Of a stretch of 64,000 bases of DNA, positions 8,931-20,487 are shown piece by piece. Under the pieces are notes generated by a model, which ran no database searches, was not told where the DNA came from, and saw nothing but the letters and a program-made list of their open reading frames with translations. Origin of the DNA: Lepus europaeus (lineage: Eukaryota; Chordata; Mammalia; Lagomorpha; Leporidae); assembly GCF_033115175.1 (NCBI RefSeq), contig NC_084829.1, positions 16,504,496 through 16,568,495 of the forward strand, in the 5' to 3' direction. The translations under genes and the position numbers were made by a program. How positions within the stretch are numbered: position 1 is the first letter of the stretch; every line of letters begins with the position of its first letter.

Positions 8931-10284
8931 GTAGGGAGTTGGGAGAGCAGGAGTTTGTACGTCTGGGAGCAAATTTGAGGTTTCTGTCAACAGGAGATGA
9001 GGAGGAGGAGGATCTCTATACATGCTAGATCCGTTTTAGGCTCTTAATCTCCCTGCCTTTGTTTTTTTTCCCTTTTCTAGCTTCTTGGGTCTTCTTTTTT
9101 TCCTCCCGTGGCCCGGAGAAGGCCCCCTCTGAATTTGTTTCCCAACTGTCTTTCATTTCCACCAGGCACAAACCCACGCTGATGAGCAGGAAGTGTCCAT
9201 AAAGGAGAAGACAACTCTAAAAGCAGCCGAGGAGGCATCAGGTGGCCAGCCCCGAGGCTTGGAAGAGCAGCTTCCGTGTAGCTTGCGAGATGTGCGCTCA
9301 GTTCAGGAGATAGGTGAGGATTAGAACTTCCTCAGGGAGCCTTCCTTGTTCTCTGGATATTCACCAGTTCAACACATTTATTTAGTGTCTGCTGTGTACA
9401 GGCACTGTTCCAGGAGACACTGGGGAGACAGTGATGAGCGAGGTAACGTGGTCCCTGCTCTCGCTGTTGTAGTCTGGTGTGGGAAGCAGAAATTCAGACG
9501 AGCAGTTACAATGCAGTGCATCTTCTCCCTGAGGTCCTGGTATAACCGTTTGAGCATGGGAAAGTAAACAGAAAGTGGTTACTTGTTCCATTCCTCTGAT
9601 CCTCCTAGTCACTTTTCTAAAAGTTTGCCTTTGGGAAAATTACATTCACGTAGCCCACTTATTATTTCAGATGGTGAGGCCAGAACTCAGAGTGTGGAAT
9701 TAGCCACGAAGAAAGAGATTTCTAAAGAAATGAAGTCTCTTGTCGAAACACCTGCAAAACTGAATGGTGATCTTGCTCGGGTTCCTGAATGTGGAGACAC
9801 CTGTGACCCTGATGGAAGGTTAGACAGGCAGCGGGTAAGCTCTTCCACAGAGAGACCATATATTTGTGGTGAATGTGGAAAAAGCTTTACCCAGAATTCC
9901 ATCCTGATCGAGCACCAGAGAACGCACACCGGCGAGAAGCCCTATGAATGTGATGAGTGTGGGCGCGCCTTCAGCCAGCGATCAGGCTTGTTCCAGCACC
10001 AGAGGCTCCACACTGGGGAGAAGCGCTACCAGTGCAGCGTGTGTGGCAAAGCCTTCAGCCAGAATGCCGGGCTGTTCCATCACCTCCGAATCCATACTGG
10101 CGAGAAACCTCACCAGTGCCATCAGTGCAGGAAGAGTTTCAGCCGACGTTCTGTCCTCATTAAGCATCAAAGAATTCACACTGGAGAGAGACCTTATGAA
10201 TGTGAAGAATGTGGCAAGAACTTCATATACCAGTGCAACCTTATCCAGCATCGGAAAGTCCACGCTGGGGCTGAAGTGAGCTAG
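8553..10284 (+). CDS. ZSCAN23: ZSCAN23: SCAN and C2H2 zinc-finger protein, 3 coding exons, 379 aa
   Basis: Nuclear sequence-specific DNA-binding protein; target genes are unknown. Coding exons are 8553-8930, 9166-9313 and 9671-10284, with AG/GT at every junction and phases 0 and 1. The product has a SCAN dimerisation domain at residues 36-121 ([20 protein letters not shown] to [11 protein letters not shown]), a linker, and five C2H2 fingers at about 239-375 joined by HTGEKP-type linkers. The finger order ([55 protein letters not shown]) is that of ZSCAN23. The codon that aligns with the usual start (MA[12 protein letters not shown] in human, recalled) is ATA at 8520, so I start at the next in-frame ATG at 8553, 11 codons on, where G is at -3. 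Human ZSCAN23 is about 389 aa, which fits this loss. The frame is also open upstream to the exon start at 8431, so a start in an unseen upstream exon is possible. All zinc ligands are present and there is no sign of decay. Confidence 0.9.
9166..9313 (+). CDS. ZSCAN23: ZSCAN23 linker exon
   Basis: The acceptor CCACCAG ends at 9165 and the donor GTGAGG begins at 9314. The 148 nt encode residues 127-175 ([15 protein letters not shown] to VRSVQEI) plus the first base of an Asp codon. The region is charged, of low complexity and probably disordered. Confidence 0.85.
9365..9530 (+). repeat. L2 LINE 3'-end fragment in ZSCAN23 intron
   Basis: Ancient L2-type phrases are recognisable: CATTTATTTAGTGTCTGCTG, GTACAGGCACTGTTCCAGG and GACAGTGATGAGCGAGGTAA. 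It is non-coding; the open frame across it is a by-product. Confidence 0.6.
9671..10284 (+). CDS. ZSCAN23: ZSCAN23 terminal exon with five zinc fingers
   Basis: The acceptor TATTTCAG ends at 9670. The exon encodes residues 176-379 and ends with TAG at 10282-10284. The stretch before the fingers ([16 protein letters not shown]) continues directly into finger 1 at residue 239. The last finger is followed by only a few residues (AGAEVS). Confidence 0.92.
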
Positions 10285-13048
10285 CTCCTTGGATCAGGTA
10301 GGGCAAAATTTCCCCACACCAGACCTGGGCGAGGTAGCAAGGAAGTGTTTCTTCGTTTATCCCTGAGAGAACAAAAACAGTTTCACCTTGGAGCATAGAG
10401 AGTTCCATCTACATAGAAAGTTCCAGGGAAAGCCAGTGAAGATGGCTATTTAAAAATTTTGCTATTTAAAAATTAATTTTAAAGAAATCATATTGAAATG
10501 TTTAAACTAGCTGACTTCCTTTAATTCATATAAGATATGATAATTAGCTTTTTAACCTACAAAAGGGGAGCAGGCGAATCCTCTTAAATACATGTACAAG
10601 TGACTTCCTCCCAGCAGTTTTTAGTAACTCAGCGTCAGTCATGTATCAAAGAAATGAAGCACCATAGGTTACTAGCAGCTCCATAGCTCATCATGATGTA
10701 TTGCTCATGCTTTTGAATTTATACAGGGAACAAGAATCTTTGCCTTGAAAACGTAGGCTTCCTTGCATTTTTCTTGTGACATACAAGTATAATGAACATT
10801 TTTGCTTTTTTGCCTTTTCCTCCTTATTCCATGTTCCATATGAAAAAGTTCAAACATGACAAGAGCAGAGTATGAACAGCCTTCCTTATTAACTGGTTTG
10901 TATAACTTTAGCACTTCTTGGCACTCCCTGGTGATCTTAACAGCATTCTACATAAAAAAATTTCTTGCCCTTAACATTGATGAACTGTCTACAAAGCTTT
11001 ATACTCAATCCAGGAGACAAAGAAATGAAAAACCAGTGGTCTTAGCAGTCTGAACTGGAAGACCAAATATGCAACACAGAACTTAAGAATAATAGAATGT
11101 ACTCCATTCTCTGTCCATTTCTTCCTTACCCTCATCACTGATTAAGAGCTTTGAACGGCCTGGCCCTTGGGCAGAGGTGCCCTGTGAACAAGGCTTCCTG
11201 TGCGACCTGGTGCGCGTTCCCTCCTGTGGGCCCAGGAAAACACTCTAGGCAATTCCCAGAGCACAGGCTGGCTCTGTCTGCTCAGTGCTTCCGGTTGGTT
11301 CTTGGCCTCCGTCTGCTTTCTGGTGTCTCCTACTTCCCCAGGGTATTTGGTTAGCCTTGGCCCCAGGCCCACAAGCCAAGGGGTAACCTTTGACTTCCTT
11401 GCCAACTTCCCACTGCCCAGGGCCTCAGACCCAAACATTGTAGAAAGGAGAGCTGGGGAAACACGGGTCATTCTTTCCTGAATTATGTGCACATATCCTT
11501 TCTTAACTGGTTTGTCAGCTTCTCTTCAGACCGCTTTGTGCCAGACTAGGCTAAGATTTCATCAGATTGTCATTTAATATTGGCTCATAAAGGAGAATGG
11601 TGCTACACAGTGTCTTAAAGCAGAGGAAATTTGAAATGTATCAGCATCACCAGATTCTAGAAACTCTAAAAGTGGCCTGCATTTCCCTGCAGAGTTCATG
11701 CATATGCTTCATGAGAGGAATTCAATTAAAGGTTATTTCCTGAAGACACACCCCCCCCCAAAAAAAAAAAAAAAGAAGAATAGAATCACTGTCAGGGACC
11801 TTGGAGTCACTTTCACATACCTTTGTTTGACAGGGAAAGGAGTCTGAAGTAGTTCAGACCCTACAGCCAGTCCTAGCAGAGCTGGAACCGGAACCCTGTC
11901 TTCTGATTCCTAGTACAGTACTCTTTCTACCAGGCATTAAATCATCCAACAGAAATGATAAGTATATGGATCTTAAAGGATTTATGTCACTGATGTTTTG
12001 CTTTGTAACTCCACAAACCCTCCCATGTATGTTTCAATAAAGCCACAGTTGCTCTACATAATTTACAGTCAAGCCCTGAAAAAAGACTCCTCCCACTTAT
12101 CCCTCATTGGAAGCATTTTACTTAATTTTTGTGAAGATCATTTATTTTCAGTTTTTAAAATTTAGTTTGCTTAGTGGTACTTTAAAAAAAAAAAGAAAAT
12201 TCATTCTTCACCTGATTCAAAAATCTAAACAATAATAAAAAAGTGCCCATTTTGCATCTTACAGGTAGCCATTGTACTGGTTCCTTGTAAGTTGTTTGAC
12301 TGTTTCTTTATGTAAATATAAGAAAATGCTAACATTCTCTTTCCTCCATGTTGCAGAAAAAAGACACTATACTCTTCTACACCTTACTATTCCATGAGAG
12401 GACAGATTCTTTAGCGATTTCCACATCACAACAAAAAGAATTTGCTGATTTTTTTTTTTTTTTACGACTGGATAGTATTTCATTTGCTGGTACTCCATAA
12501 GAAACCCCTATAGATGAAACAAAACCACTATTTAAAAATGTTACATATTGGTTTCATTCTTCTCCCCAGTGCAGCCCAAGTCAAGTTCTTCTTCCTCTGA
12601 AGCTGACAGCTTTCACATGAGCTAGGAAGCAGGGTTTGAGCAATATTATTCGCCTATAGACAGATGGAGAAGTGATAGGTGGTATTTTCAGTTTAGTATT
12701 TTTTATTTTATTATATATTCTTAGACATGACATACAAAATATCTTTGTCACCATTTATGGCTAATTGTGCATATTTCAAAAATCTTAAATTTTCTCAAGA
12801 TAATATTTCTTTGTGTCTTCAGGTTAAATTATTTACATGTGAAATTAGAGTAAAGTTAAGGAAAATATAGTAGGCTTAAGTATGAAGTAAAATCAACTTC
12901 TCAAGTGAATATCCACTTTATAAAATGATATATTACATATTCTATAATAATCTGAGTTCATAAGTATCTTAATTAAATACCTTTCCATATGTTGAAGCAG
13001 CATGTTTGAATGATTCCATTACAACAGATCTTAAAAATTTAATATGAG
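10285..13048. other. ZSCAN23 3' region and intergenic DNA
   Basis: No further exon is seen. An AATAAA at 12036-12041 could be a distal polyadenylation signal. An antisense MIR remnant lies at about 11800-11935 (CCAGTCCTAGCAGAGCTGG) and an L1M-like segment at about 12180-12520. C8A16-type low complexity lies at 11752-11774. Confidence 0.45.
12036..12041 (+). terminator. possible polyadenylation signal for ZSCAN23
   Basis: Canonical AATAAA about 1.75 kb after the stop codon. No nearer canonical hexamer was noticed, and I see no decisive downstream GT-rich element, so the use of this site is uncertain. Confidence 0.3.
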
Positions 13049-13372
13049 CAGGGGCCTGCGCTGTGGGCCTGTGCTGTGGTGTAGTAGGTTAAGCCTGTGG
13101 CTGTGGTGCTGGCATCCCATATGGGCACGAGTTTGAGTCCCAGCTACTCCACTTCCTAACTGACCCTCTGATGGCCTGGGAATGCAGGGTTAGATGGCCC
13201 AAGTACTTGGGCCTCTGCACCCACGTGGAAAACCCAGAAGAAGCTCCTGGCTCCTGGCTCCAACCATTGCGCCCATTTAGGAAGTGAACCAGCTGATGGA
13301 AGATCTCTCTCTGTTTCTCCCTCTGTGACTCCGTCTTTCAAATAAGTAAATAAATAATTTTTGTGAACAGAT
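13049..13372 (+). mobile_element. CSINE with a duplicated head phrase
   Basis: The head reads GGGCCTGCGCTGTGG followed by GGCCTGTGCTGTGGTG, a short internal duplication. The remainder is a normal C repeat ending in AAGTAAATAAATAA. Confidence 0.85.
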
Positions 13373-13385
13373 AAGGCTTTTAAAA

Positions 13386-13757
13386 GATGTATTTCTTTTT
13401 TTAAAAAAAGATTTTCTTTTATTTATTTTTTTATTTTATTTTATTTGAAAGGCAGAGTGACAGTGAAAAAAGAGAGGAAGAGACACACAGAGAAAGAGAT
13501 CTATACATTGGTTCACTCTCCAGATGGCCACAATGGTTGGGACTGGTCTAGGTTGAAGCCAGGATCCTGAAAGTCCATCCAGGTCTCCCACCTGAGTGGT
13601 AGGGGCCCAACTAATTGGGCCATCCTAGGCTGCTTTCCCAGGCATGTTAGCAGGAAACTGGATTGGAAGCGGAGCAGTCTGGACTCGAACTGGCTCTCCA
13701 GTGTGGGATGCCATCGTCACAGATAGTGGCTTAGCGTGTTGCGCCACAATGCCAGCC
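13386..13757 (-). mobile_element. CSINE, antisense
   Basis: The tail lies at 13400-13450, extended by TTTATTTTTTTATTTTATTT. The head ends with GTTGCGCCACAATGCCAGCCCC at 13738-13759. Confidence 0.88.
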
Positions 13758-14935
13758 CCAAAAGATTTATTTCTTATAGAGTGAGTTTTTATACCTGCAG
13801 TGGAACATTCGACATTTGGATTGTTTTATGCTTGTTTTTTTTTTACAGCTTCTCAAAAGTTATTTTTCTCAGCAACTGGTGGAATACTAAGAGACAAAAG
13901 GTGTGTGTATGCTGTAGAGTGTACTACCTAGAATGCAATACTGCCTAATGATTAAAGTGGCTAGTAGTTCACCAAACGAATTCTCCTAGTTTATGATACT
14001 AATTGTACTAAGTCCTTTATCTAGGATGCACATGTCTCATTACTTGTGAAACAATATGTGAATTAAGTGGTAGAGAGTGGTAGGTAGAGCGTGGCTTCCT
14101 CTGTGATTATTCCAGTTCTTCCTGGCTGGAAGATTTTGGTTGTCTCCCTTTCACACTTCTAAATTTCCCTCGCTTCTCTATTGACCTCTTTCTATCCTGG
14201 TGCCTTTTATTTAACCTGTGAAAACTCTAGCCTGGTTCTCCTTTCAGGTCTTCACTGGACCAGTATCTACTCCTTTATATCCAGTTTGAAATAGCAGGGC
14301 CGTGCAAGCTCTGTGGCTGAGAAAGGTATAGGAAATACTGATGCAAATCCAATCCAATAGCCACATCCATTCTTGAGGATAATCCTGCATCCCTCTGAGC
14401 ATGGTTCAGGACAGTGGACACTACCCATCAAGAAATGGCTGAGGCCTTGTAACCAAAACCTGCTTAGAGCTACAGATAGGGTCCTGAAAACTTTATCATT
14501 TTGATTTCAGGGGCCTCAAGATTCTGCCAGTATTTTATGTTTGAAAATGGCTTATTTTCTTTTAAAAGATTTTTATAAGGAAAGATTATATTTTTACAAA
14601 AATTATCCCTGAGTAGATTTTAAAATTAAAGTATGTCTAAGATCAAGGTTACTGTACAGTTTGAGATTGTCTGTGAGGAACTTTGAAGTACAAAACATAC
14701 ACCAGAATACTTGCATCGTTGGTTAAATGTTGAGCCAGTAATTAAGATAAAAGTAGATCCTTGACAGTGGGAGACAGAGTGGGAACAGGGTAAGGCAAAG
14801 CCTATCAGAGATTTGCTCAGGAACCAGGAATTCTCTGTTTTAACTGCATCTCAGAATTCCTGTAAGGAAGTATAGGAATGAGAGATGGTAGCTAGGAGCC
14901 AGATGGGGAGGGCTTTGAACACATTTTTTAAAATT
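13758..14935. other. intergenic stretch, nothing recognised
   Basis: I see no exon, RNA gene or clear repeat in this span. Base composition is ordinary and slightly AT-rich. Confidence 0.4.
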
Positions 14936-15262
14936 TTATTTATTTATTTTTAAAGATTTTTAAAAATTTATTTATTTGAAAGAGTTACAGAGAGAGGTAG
15001 AGCCAGAGAGAGAGAAAGGTCTTCTATCCACTGGCTCACTCCTCAAATGACCACAATGGCCAGAACTGAGCTGTTCCAAAGCCAGGAGCCAGGAGCTTCT
15101 ACTAGATCTCCCATGCAGGTCCAAGCAGTTGGGCCATTGTTCATTGCTTTCCCAGGCCATAGCAGAGAGCTGGATCAGGAGAGGAGCAGCTGGGATCAGC
15201 ACCCATATGGGATACTGGCACCGTAGGCTGGGGCTTTAACCCACTGTGCCACAGCATTGGCC
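14936..15262 (-). mobile_element. CSINE, antisense
   Basis: The T-rich tail side carries a doubled TTTATTTATTTTTAAAGATT motif. The body contains GCTTTCCCAGGCCATAGCAG and the head ends at CCACAGCATTGGCCC. Confidence 0.9.
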
Positions 15263-15420
15263 CTGCTTGAAAACTTGCAATGAATTTAATCCTTGTTTGG
15301 TAAGATAATATTAGCTTTAAAAAGCTGTCTTTGGAATTTAGCCCATTTCATGCCTACATGAGAAAAGAGAAACCCAAAATGCTTTAGTTTTTGTAACGAT
15401 CTTTTTTTTATTACATCACA

Positions 15421-15741
15421 AATTTTTTTTTTTTTAAGATTTATTTATTTATTTGAAAGTCAGAGTTATAGAGAGAAGAGAGGTCTTCCATCCGCTGGTT
15501 CACTCCCCAGATGGCCACAACAGCTGGAGCTACACCAATCTGAAGCCAGGAGCCAGGAGCTTCTTCTGGGTCTCTCACAGGGATACAGGGGCCCAAGGAC
15601 TTGAGCCATCTTCTACTGCTTTCCCAGGCCATAGCAGAGAGCTGGATAAGAAGAGGAGCAGCCGGGACTAGAACCGGCACCCATATGGGATGCCAGCGCT
15701 TCAGGCCAGGGCATTAACCTGCTGTGCCACAGCACTGGCCC
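15421..15741 (-). mobile_element. CSINE, antisense
   Basis: Complete element ending in GCTGTGCCACAGCACTGGCCCC. The flanking phrase ACATCACAAAATTTT / ATCACAAATTTTTT on either side (about 15414 and 15744) is a probable target-site duplication. Confidence 0.92.
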
Positions 15742-16269
15742 CTACATCACAAAATTTTAAAACAAAACCAGCATTGACCAAAGAGCATTGTGAGTTATAT
15801 GTCATTTTATAGACACTTAGACTCAGAGCCACATTTTAACCATCTGAAAACAGTAGCAGCAACAGAATAGGCTGGAAAAAGAAAAAGGAAGAAGAAAATA
15901 TAAGAATATAAATGAATCTGAAGGCAAAAGTAGATGCTAAAACTCTGAATAAGGCTAGCAAATGGTGACTAAAGAGGTAAAATAAAAAGATGCAGAGACA
16001 GTGTATTACCAAAAAGTGCTTCATTTTCATACTACTTATTAGGAATCTGCATCTTTAAAGCAGTCCAAGTGTGTTAAGTACCATTCTCTTCATCAGTGAA
16101 AATTGTCTCAGTTCCCTTCATTCTTCACTCTTAGTATTTTTCATACAAAAGATAATAGGGAGAACAGCACGGTCAATAAATCACTATAATATTTATGTCT
16201 CTGAACGCACTCCCAGTTTTGTATGCCGACGACTTCTCCTTTATCACTGTGCAGTGATGAAAGCTGTGT

Positions 16270-16415
16270 TTCTGGCTGCATTTCTCAATGTAGAATCACC
16301 TGGGTTTATTTTATTTCTTGGCCCCCACCCCAAGCTACTGAATCAGATTCTTGTGCAGGGCCTGGGGATCTGCCTTTTAATGAGCCTATCTCTGGTTCTT
16401 AGACATAAGGTAACT
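16270..16415. mobile_element. MER5-type hAT DNA transposon remnant
   Basis: The characteristic phrases TTTCTCAATGTAGAATCACC, CACCCCAAGCTACTGAATCA and GGCCTGGGGATCTGCC appear in the order seen in MER5 elements. It is ancient and non-coding. Confidence 0.65.
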
Positions 16416-17540
16416 GTATAATTTGTTGTCCAGCCTGGAACACATGAGAATAAAAAGCGCTACTAGTAATTGCTATTGATGATTAATAATGAGCCAGCAT
16501 GTATAGACCCCGTACTGATGACTTTTGCAATAGGCAGTATCTTTTCAATGAGACAGAAGATAAGACAGAATCAGAAAGAGTACAGTGTTCACAAAGCCAA
16601 GGCAGAACATACAGGAAAGAGGCTGAAGACAAGCTGATTGTAGTCACTGGACCAAGGAAGCCAGCACCTTTTTTGCTTGAAATAATCCCCAATAACAGAT
16701 CTATTGAATTAGCTAAGAAAGAGCAGAACAGTGTGGCTATAAAAACAAAGCTAAATGACTCTCACCCCCCCTCCAATAAAACAATGATTAAAATAGCTCC
16801 GCTTAAAATGAAACTGTTGAGTGAATGATTTATCAGGCAAGATGGATGACATCCTAGAAGCACAAGAGACTTCAGTGGTACACAGATCAAAGGAACAGCA
16901 GGGATGTCCAACTCACATCGTGGAGGAAAGTGGAAGGTGGGCATGGCTCAGAAGCTGGTAGGGATAAGGCAGAGGGCAAGACGTTTCAAGTAGGTAGTTA
17001 GGATGAAAGGAGGCAAGGCACTGCCGAATAGTTTCATAAATTATCACATTTAATCCATAGAACTCACTGTGGAGTCAGAGCTCTCTTTACAAACGACATA
17101 GTTACAAAGACAAACTGCGCTAGCTGACCCTGCCTCCTTGCAGGGGTTGCCTCTAGATCATTCTCTGGATTGGGGGGCAGAGTAAGGAAGACTTTTGTTG
17201 CCCCCTCGCTGCATTCTCTGAGCTTTCTGGCGATTCGTCATAGAAAGCTGCATAGTCAAGAACCTATACACTCACACTTGCTAGTAAGTTCTCAAAAGTA
17301 CTTTTTTTTTCCGATTTAATATATTATTTTTGAGATACCATTTTTAATTTATGCTGTAGTCAAAGTCTTAATACTCCCCAAGGATTTCAACAAATATGAA
17401 GTGAAAGACCATAGTTCAGCAGGAAAATAGGCAAGGGCTATAAACAATAGGGATCTGATTTACTTAAAGATTTGAGGCAGTGGAGAGCAAACATCTGCCC
17501 CTCTCGTAGACGCTTTCCTCAGATTAGTGTTGACTCATGG
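16416..17540. other. intergenic stretch, nothing recognised
   Basis: The 109-codon open frame at 16499-16828 has no recognisable domain, and its upstream context does not support it as an exon. No repeat family is assigned. Confidence 0.35.
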
Positions 17541-17549
17541 GGCAGCAAG

Positions 17550-18190
17550 GTTTAAAAAGTCCCAGACCTCGGAGTACTGGAACACAGGACCGGGCAGGAT
17601 CTGTCAGATGAGAATGATCGAAAGTGTTGAGGGAGAGCAGTGGGCCCAGGTGGAGCCCTGATCTCCCACCCCTGCCCCAGGGGTCCTGAGCTGGCTTCTC
17701 AGCTCGCGAAGGCGGGGTCGGTGCTGAGCACAGACCAACCACCGAGATGGTGGGTCCTCCAAGCTTCCTAGAGCGGCGCTGGGAGCCGGCCGACGAGGCG
17801 ATCCCTTGATGTACTTCCGGTGTCTCCAAAGGGTTGTGGACCAAATACGCCTTGTCTGTAGTGCCCCTCACCGCCGATTCTGAGTGGGTGTACGCTAGTA
17901 TTTACCTTCCTTTCCTTGTGCAAAGCCCTCTATGCAGAGATCACAATACTGGAGGCGGGGTGGGGTGGGGGTGTCTTGCCCTCTTTGCCCAGGCCTGGCT
18001 CGGGCGCCCCTCCTTTCTGTAGAGCCTTCAGAATCCAGATTTCCTGTTCCGTGGCTGCGCTTCCGGACGTTAGGAAGACCCAGAGAACTGGACATAAGCG
18101 CTGTACAGGGCTAGGTCTGTGCGGACCAGCAGCTTCTCAAATGAGGACACAGATTTATCAGGGAGACCTCTGGGGGTCCATCAGCTGACG
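17550..18190. promoter_or_regulatory. orphan CpG-rich island between ZSCAN23 and ZSCAN12
   Basis: GC- and CpG-rich, with two ETS-type CTTCCGG sites (17814-17820 and 18060-18066) and no TATA box. GCTTCCTAGA at 17763-17772 precedes ACTTCCGG by about 50 bp; the ZSCAN23 promoter has the same 10-mer about 60 bp before its CTTCCGG. No SCAN or finger exon follows before the ZSCAN12 island. It may be the promoter of a lost paralogue or of a non-coding transcript (inference). Confidence 0.5.
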
Positions 18191-18439
18191 GGTCCTTGCT
18201 GCAAAAAGTTGACTTCCTTTACTTGTGCTTTTCTTAAATCTTAGCGCCGTTTTACAGGAACAGTTTTTCCGAGTTTTCGTAAAAATATCCTATGGTAGTG
18301 GCCATATTACATGTTTGCACTGTAAAAGCCTAGCACTTTGTGAAAGTATTCTACCATCATTTGAAACAATTTTGCAAAAACAGTGGGAAAAGCTATGTGA
18401 ATTTTAGTGGTAAGAAAACAGGTTCAGAAATTAGTATAT

Positions 18440-18545
18440 TCATCGAGCAAATATTTATTGAGTGCCAAAGGTGTACCAGGCTTTATGTCAGAAATTGGTA
18501 ATAAATCAAAGAGATATAGCCCCTGTGGTGGACCTCAACCAGTTG
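18440..18545 (+). repeat. L2 3'-end fragment
   Basis: It reads AAATATTTATTGAGTGCCAA followed by GTACCAGGCTTTATG, typical of the L2 3' end. It is short and diverged. Confidence 0.55.
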
Positions 18546-18702
18546 CTGGATACGTCCTCCCAGAAAGTGACGGACTTGCGGTGGAAGCAGCGCTCCTAGC
18601 TGATGCGCCTCCTCAATGCTAAGGAGGAAGCGCAGCCGGAAATGCTAAGGGCGCACACCTTAAAAAAAATCTCAGATTAAGATGCTCTTCCTCCTGTGTA
18701 AA

Positions 18703-18996
18703 GTTATTCATTTTTTTATTTGAGAGGCAGAAGGACAAGGCTACAGCGCTATCTGCTGGTTCATTTCCCGGAGCCTGCACCGTGTGACCTGAGCTCCAGG
18801 CGGAGGCTGGGAGCTGAGAATGCCCTCCACTTCTGCCAGGCGGGGAGCAGGGACCCAGTTATTTGGGTCATCACTTCCGCCTACCGGAGCCTGCACTGGC
18901 AGGGAGCTGGAGTCAGGACTGGAGCTGGGAGTCAAACTCTGGTACACCGATATGGGACCCAGGAATCAACGTCTAGACTAACTGCCCGCTCCCTGT
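18703..18996 (-). mobile_element. CSINE, antisense, old
   Basis: It retains ATTTGAGAGGCAGAAGGACA, GCTATCTGCTGGTTCATTTC and GGAGTCAAACTCTGG in C-repeat order. CpG content is unusually well kept for its divergence. Confidence 0.75.
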
Positions 18997-19062
18997 AAAA
19001 TATTTTAAAGCAATTGTTCTCTCCCACTAGAGTAGCATAGAGAAAACAATCCACATCTCTCT

Positions 19063-19373
19063 TTAAAAAAAAAAAAGATTTTTATTATTTATCTGAGAGG
19101 TAGTTAGAGAGAGAGAGATCTTCCATCTGTTGGTTCACTCCCCAAATGGCTGCAAAGCCTGAAGCTGGGTGGGTCCAGAGCCAGGAGCTTCTTCCGAGTG
19201 TCCTAAGCTGGCTGGTGCAGGGGCCCAAGCACTTGGGCCACCTTCCACTGCTTTCCCAGGCCATAAGCAGGGAGCTGGTTCAGAAGAAGAGCAGCCCGGA
19301 CACAAACCAGTGCCCACTTGCGATGCCGGTGCCACAGCCGGAGGCTTAACTTACTATGCCACAGCACCAGCTT
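19063..19373 (-). mobile_element. CSINE, antisense
   Basis: The A tail is visible as its T-strand complement at 19063-19080. The head ends near CTATGCCACAGCACCAGC at about 19356-19373. Confidence 0.88.
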
Positions 19374-19944
19374 TTCCACATCTCTTATAAGCTGTCCAAT
19401 ACTTACCTTTTAAGTATTTGGTCTCCAACTCTGAGACAAATCAAACTATATTTTCCCCAGTTACTTCAAATATCAAGGATTAACAAATGTATATAGTGCT
19501 TTTAAAATATGTCTTAACCCCCCCCCCAATTATCTATGCCAGAAAACTCAGGTAGATGCTTTCTTTAGTAACAAGTGTGAGCAGGATGATTGTTTACTGT
19601 CCTCCCTCAACACATTTAGTCCCTTGTTATTGAAAATGCTCAGTAGACCAATAGTTGGGGCATCACCCAGACTTCCTGAGTCAATGTGCATTGTTACAAT
19701 ACCTTAAACTTAGCAGCATCCATCTGTCCTATTTCCCCGATTCTCCCTGGAAAACCTCCTAAGTATGTTTCATTGCCAAGAGCCTGTGAACGGTTGAACA
19801 AAATGCCTCATTAGGTTTGTTAAAGAATAAGTGATTGTATTTCATGAAACAGTTTGAAGGCACAGGGGAGAAGTGTGAAAGTCCCCAATACAAGCCTGCC
19901 TTGTACTAAAATCCATTGTGATGAATTTGGAGTTAATATCTACG

Positions 19945-20105
19945 GTTTTATAATGCTTACTGAGTATTTTCACATGTTCTCCTTTAATCCTTACAGCTCT
20001 GAGATAGTTAGTGTCTGTTTTCTACAGATGATGAGGCCAAGGAAGATGAAGATTTGTCCAGTGTTATAAAATGGTAAGCCAGAATGAGACCTGGGATGTG
20101 GATAC
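19945..20105 (-). repeat. MIR SINE, antisense fragment
   Basis: It shows CTCCTTTAATCCTTACAGCT, CTACAGATGATGAGGCCAAG and the AAATGGTAAGCCAGAATGAG stretch, which follow the reverse complement of MIR. Confidence 0.6.
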
Positions 20106-20131
20106 AGCTCAGTGTTCAGTCCACCTCAAAA

Positions 20132-20202
20132 TCCATCAGGAAGACCTTTCTCTCTGTCTCTCTCTTTCACTGTCCACTCTGCCTGTCAAAAAGAAAAAAA
20201 AA
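20132..20202 (+). mobile_element. CSINE 3'-end fragment
   Basis: Only the last part is present: GGAAGACCTTTCTCTCTGTC, then CTGTCCACTCTGCCTGTCAA and an A tail interrupted by G. This is a severe 5' truncation of a young-type copy. Confidence 0.8.
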
Positions 20203-20487
20203 ATCCATCAGCTTCTATAAATTCCTAACACTGTGAGCAACTAAAGAAATTTTTTTAAAAAATGAGTACCTATTGTGTACCATAAAAGCACAATGTTACC
20301 TCCTCAAATACTGAAACAATGTCAACTGGGTGTTTCAAAGTTAGGAAGGAAGGCGCTGGGTAGAATGAAACATTTATTTCGCCCTTTAAATTGGATATTT
20401 GTAGGGGTTCAGCTTGAGGTAGCCACAACCATTTGGGTTGTATACATCATCTCGCCCTTTAGATTACTCTGCAGGCCATCCTAAGCC

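Noticed and set aside
8439-9023. 194-codon minus-strand frame opposite the ZSCAN23 SCAN exon (and its counterpart at 25548-26345)
   Set aside because: It is the antisense shadow of the conserved SCAN coding sequence; the same translated text appears opposite ZSCAN12.
16499-16828. 109-codon frame with charged, polar composition
   Set aside because: No family resemblance, no splice or promoter context, and an ordinary length for chance in AT-rich DNA.
18540-18650. TGACGGACTTGCGG near 18567, similar to the CRE/ETS block
   Set aside because: It differs at two key positions including the ETS core, lies outside the island, and could easily be chance.
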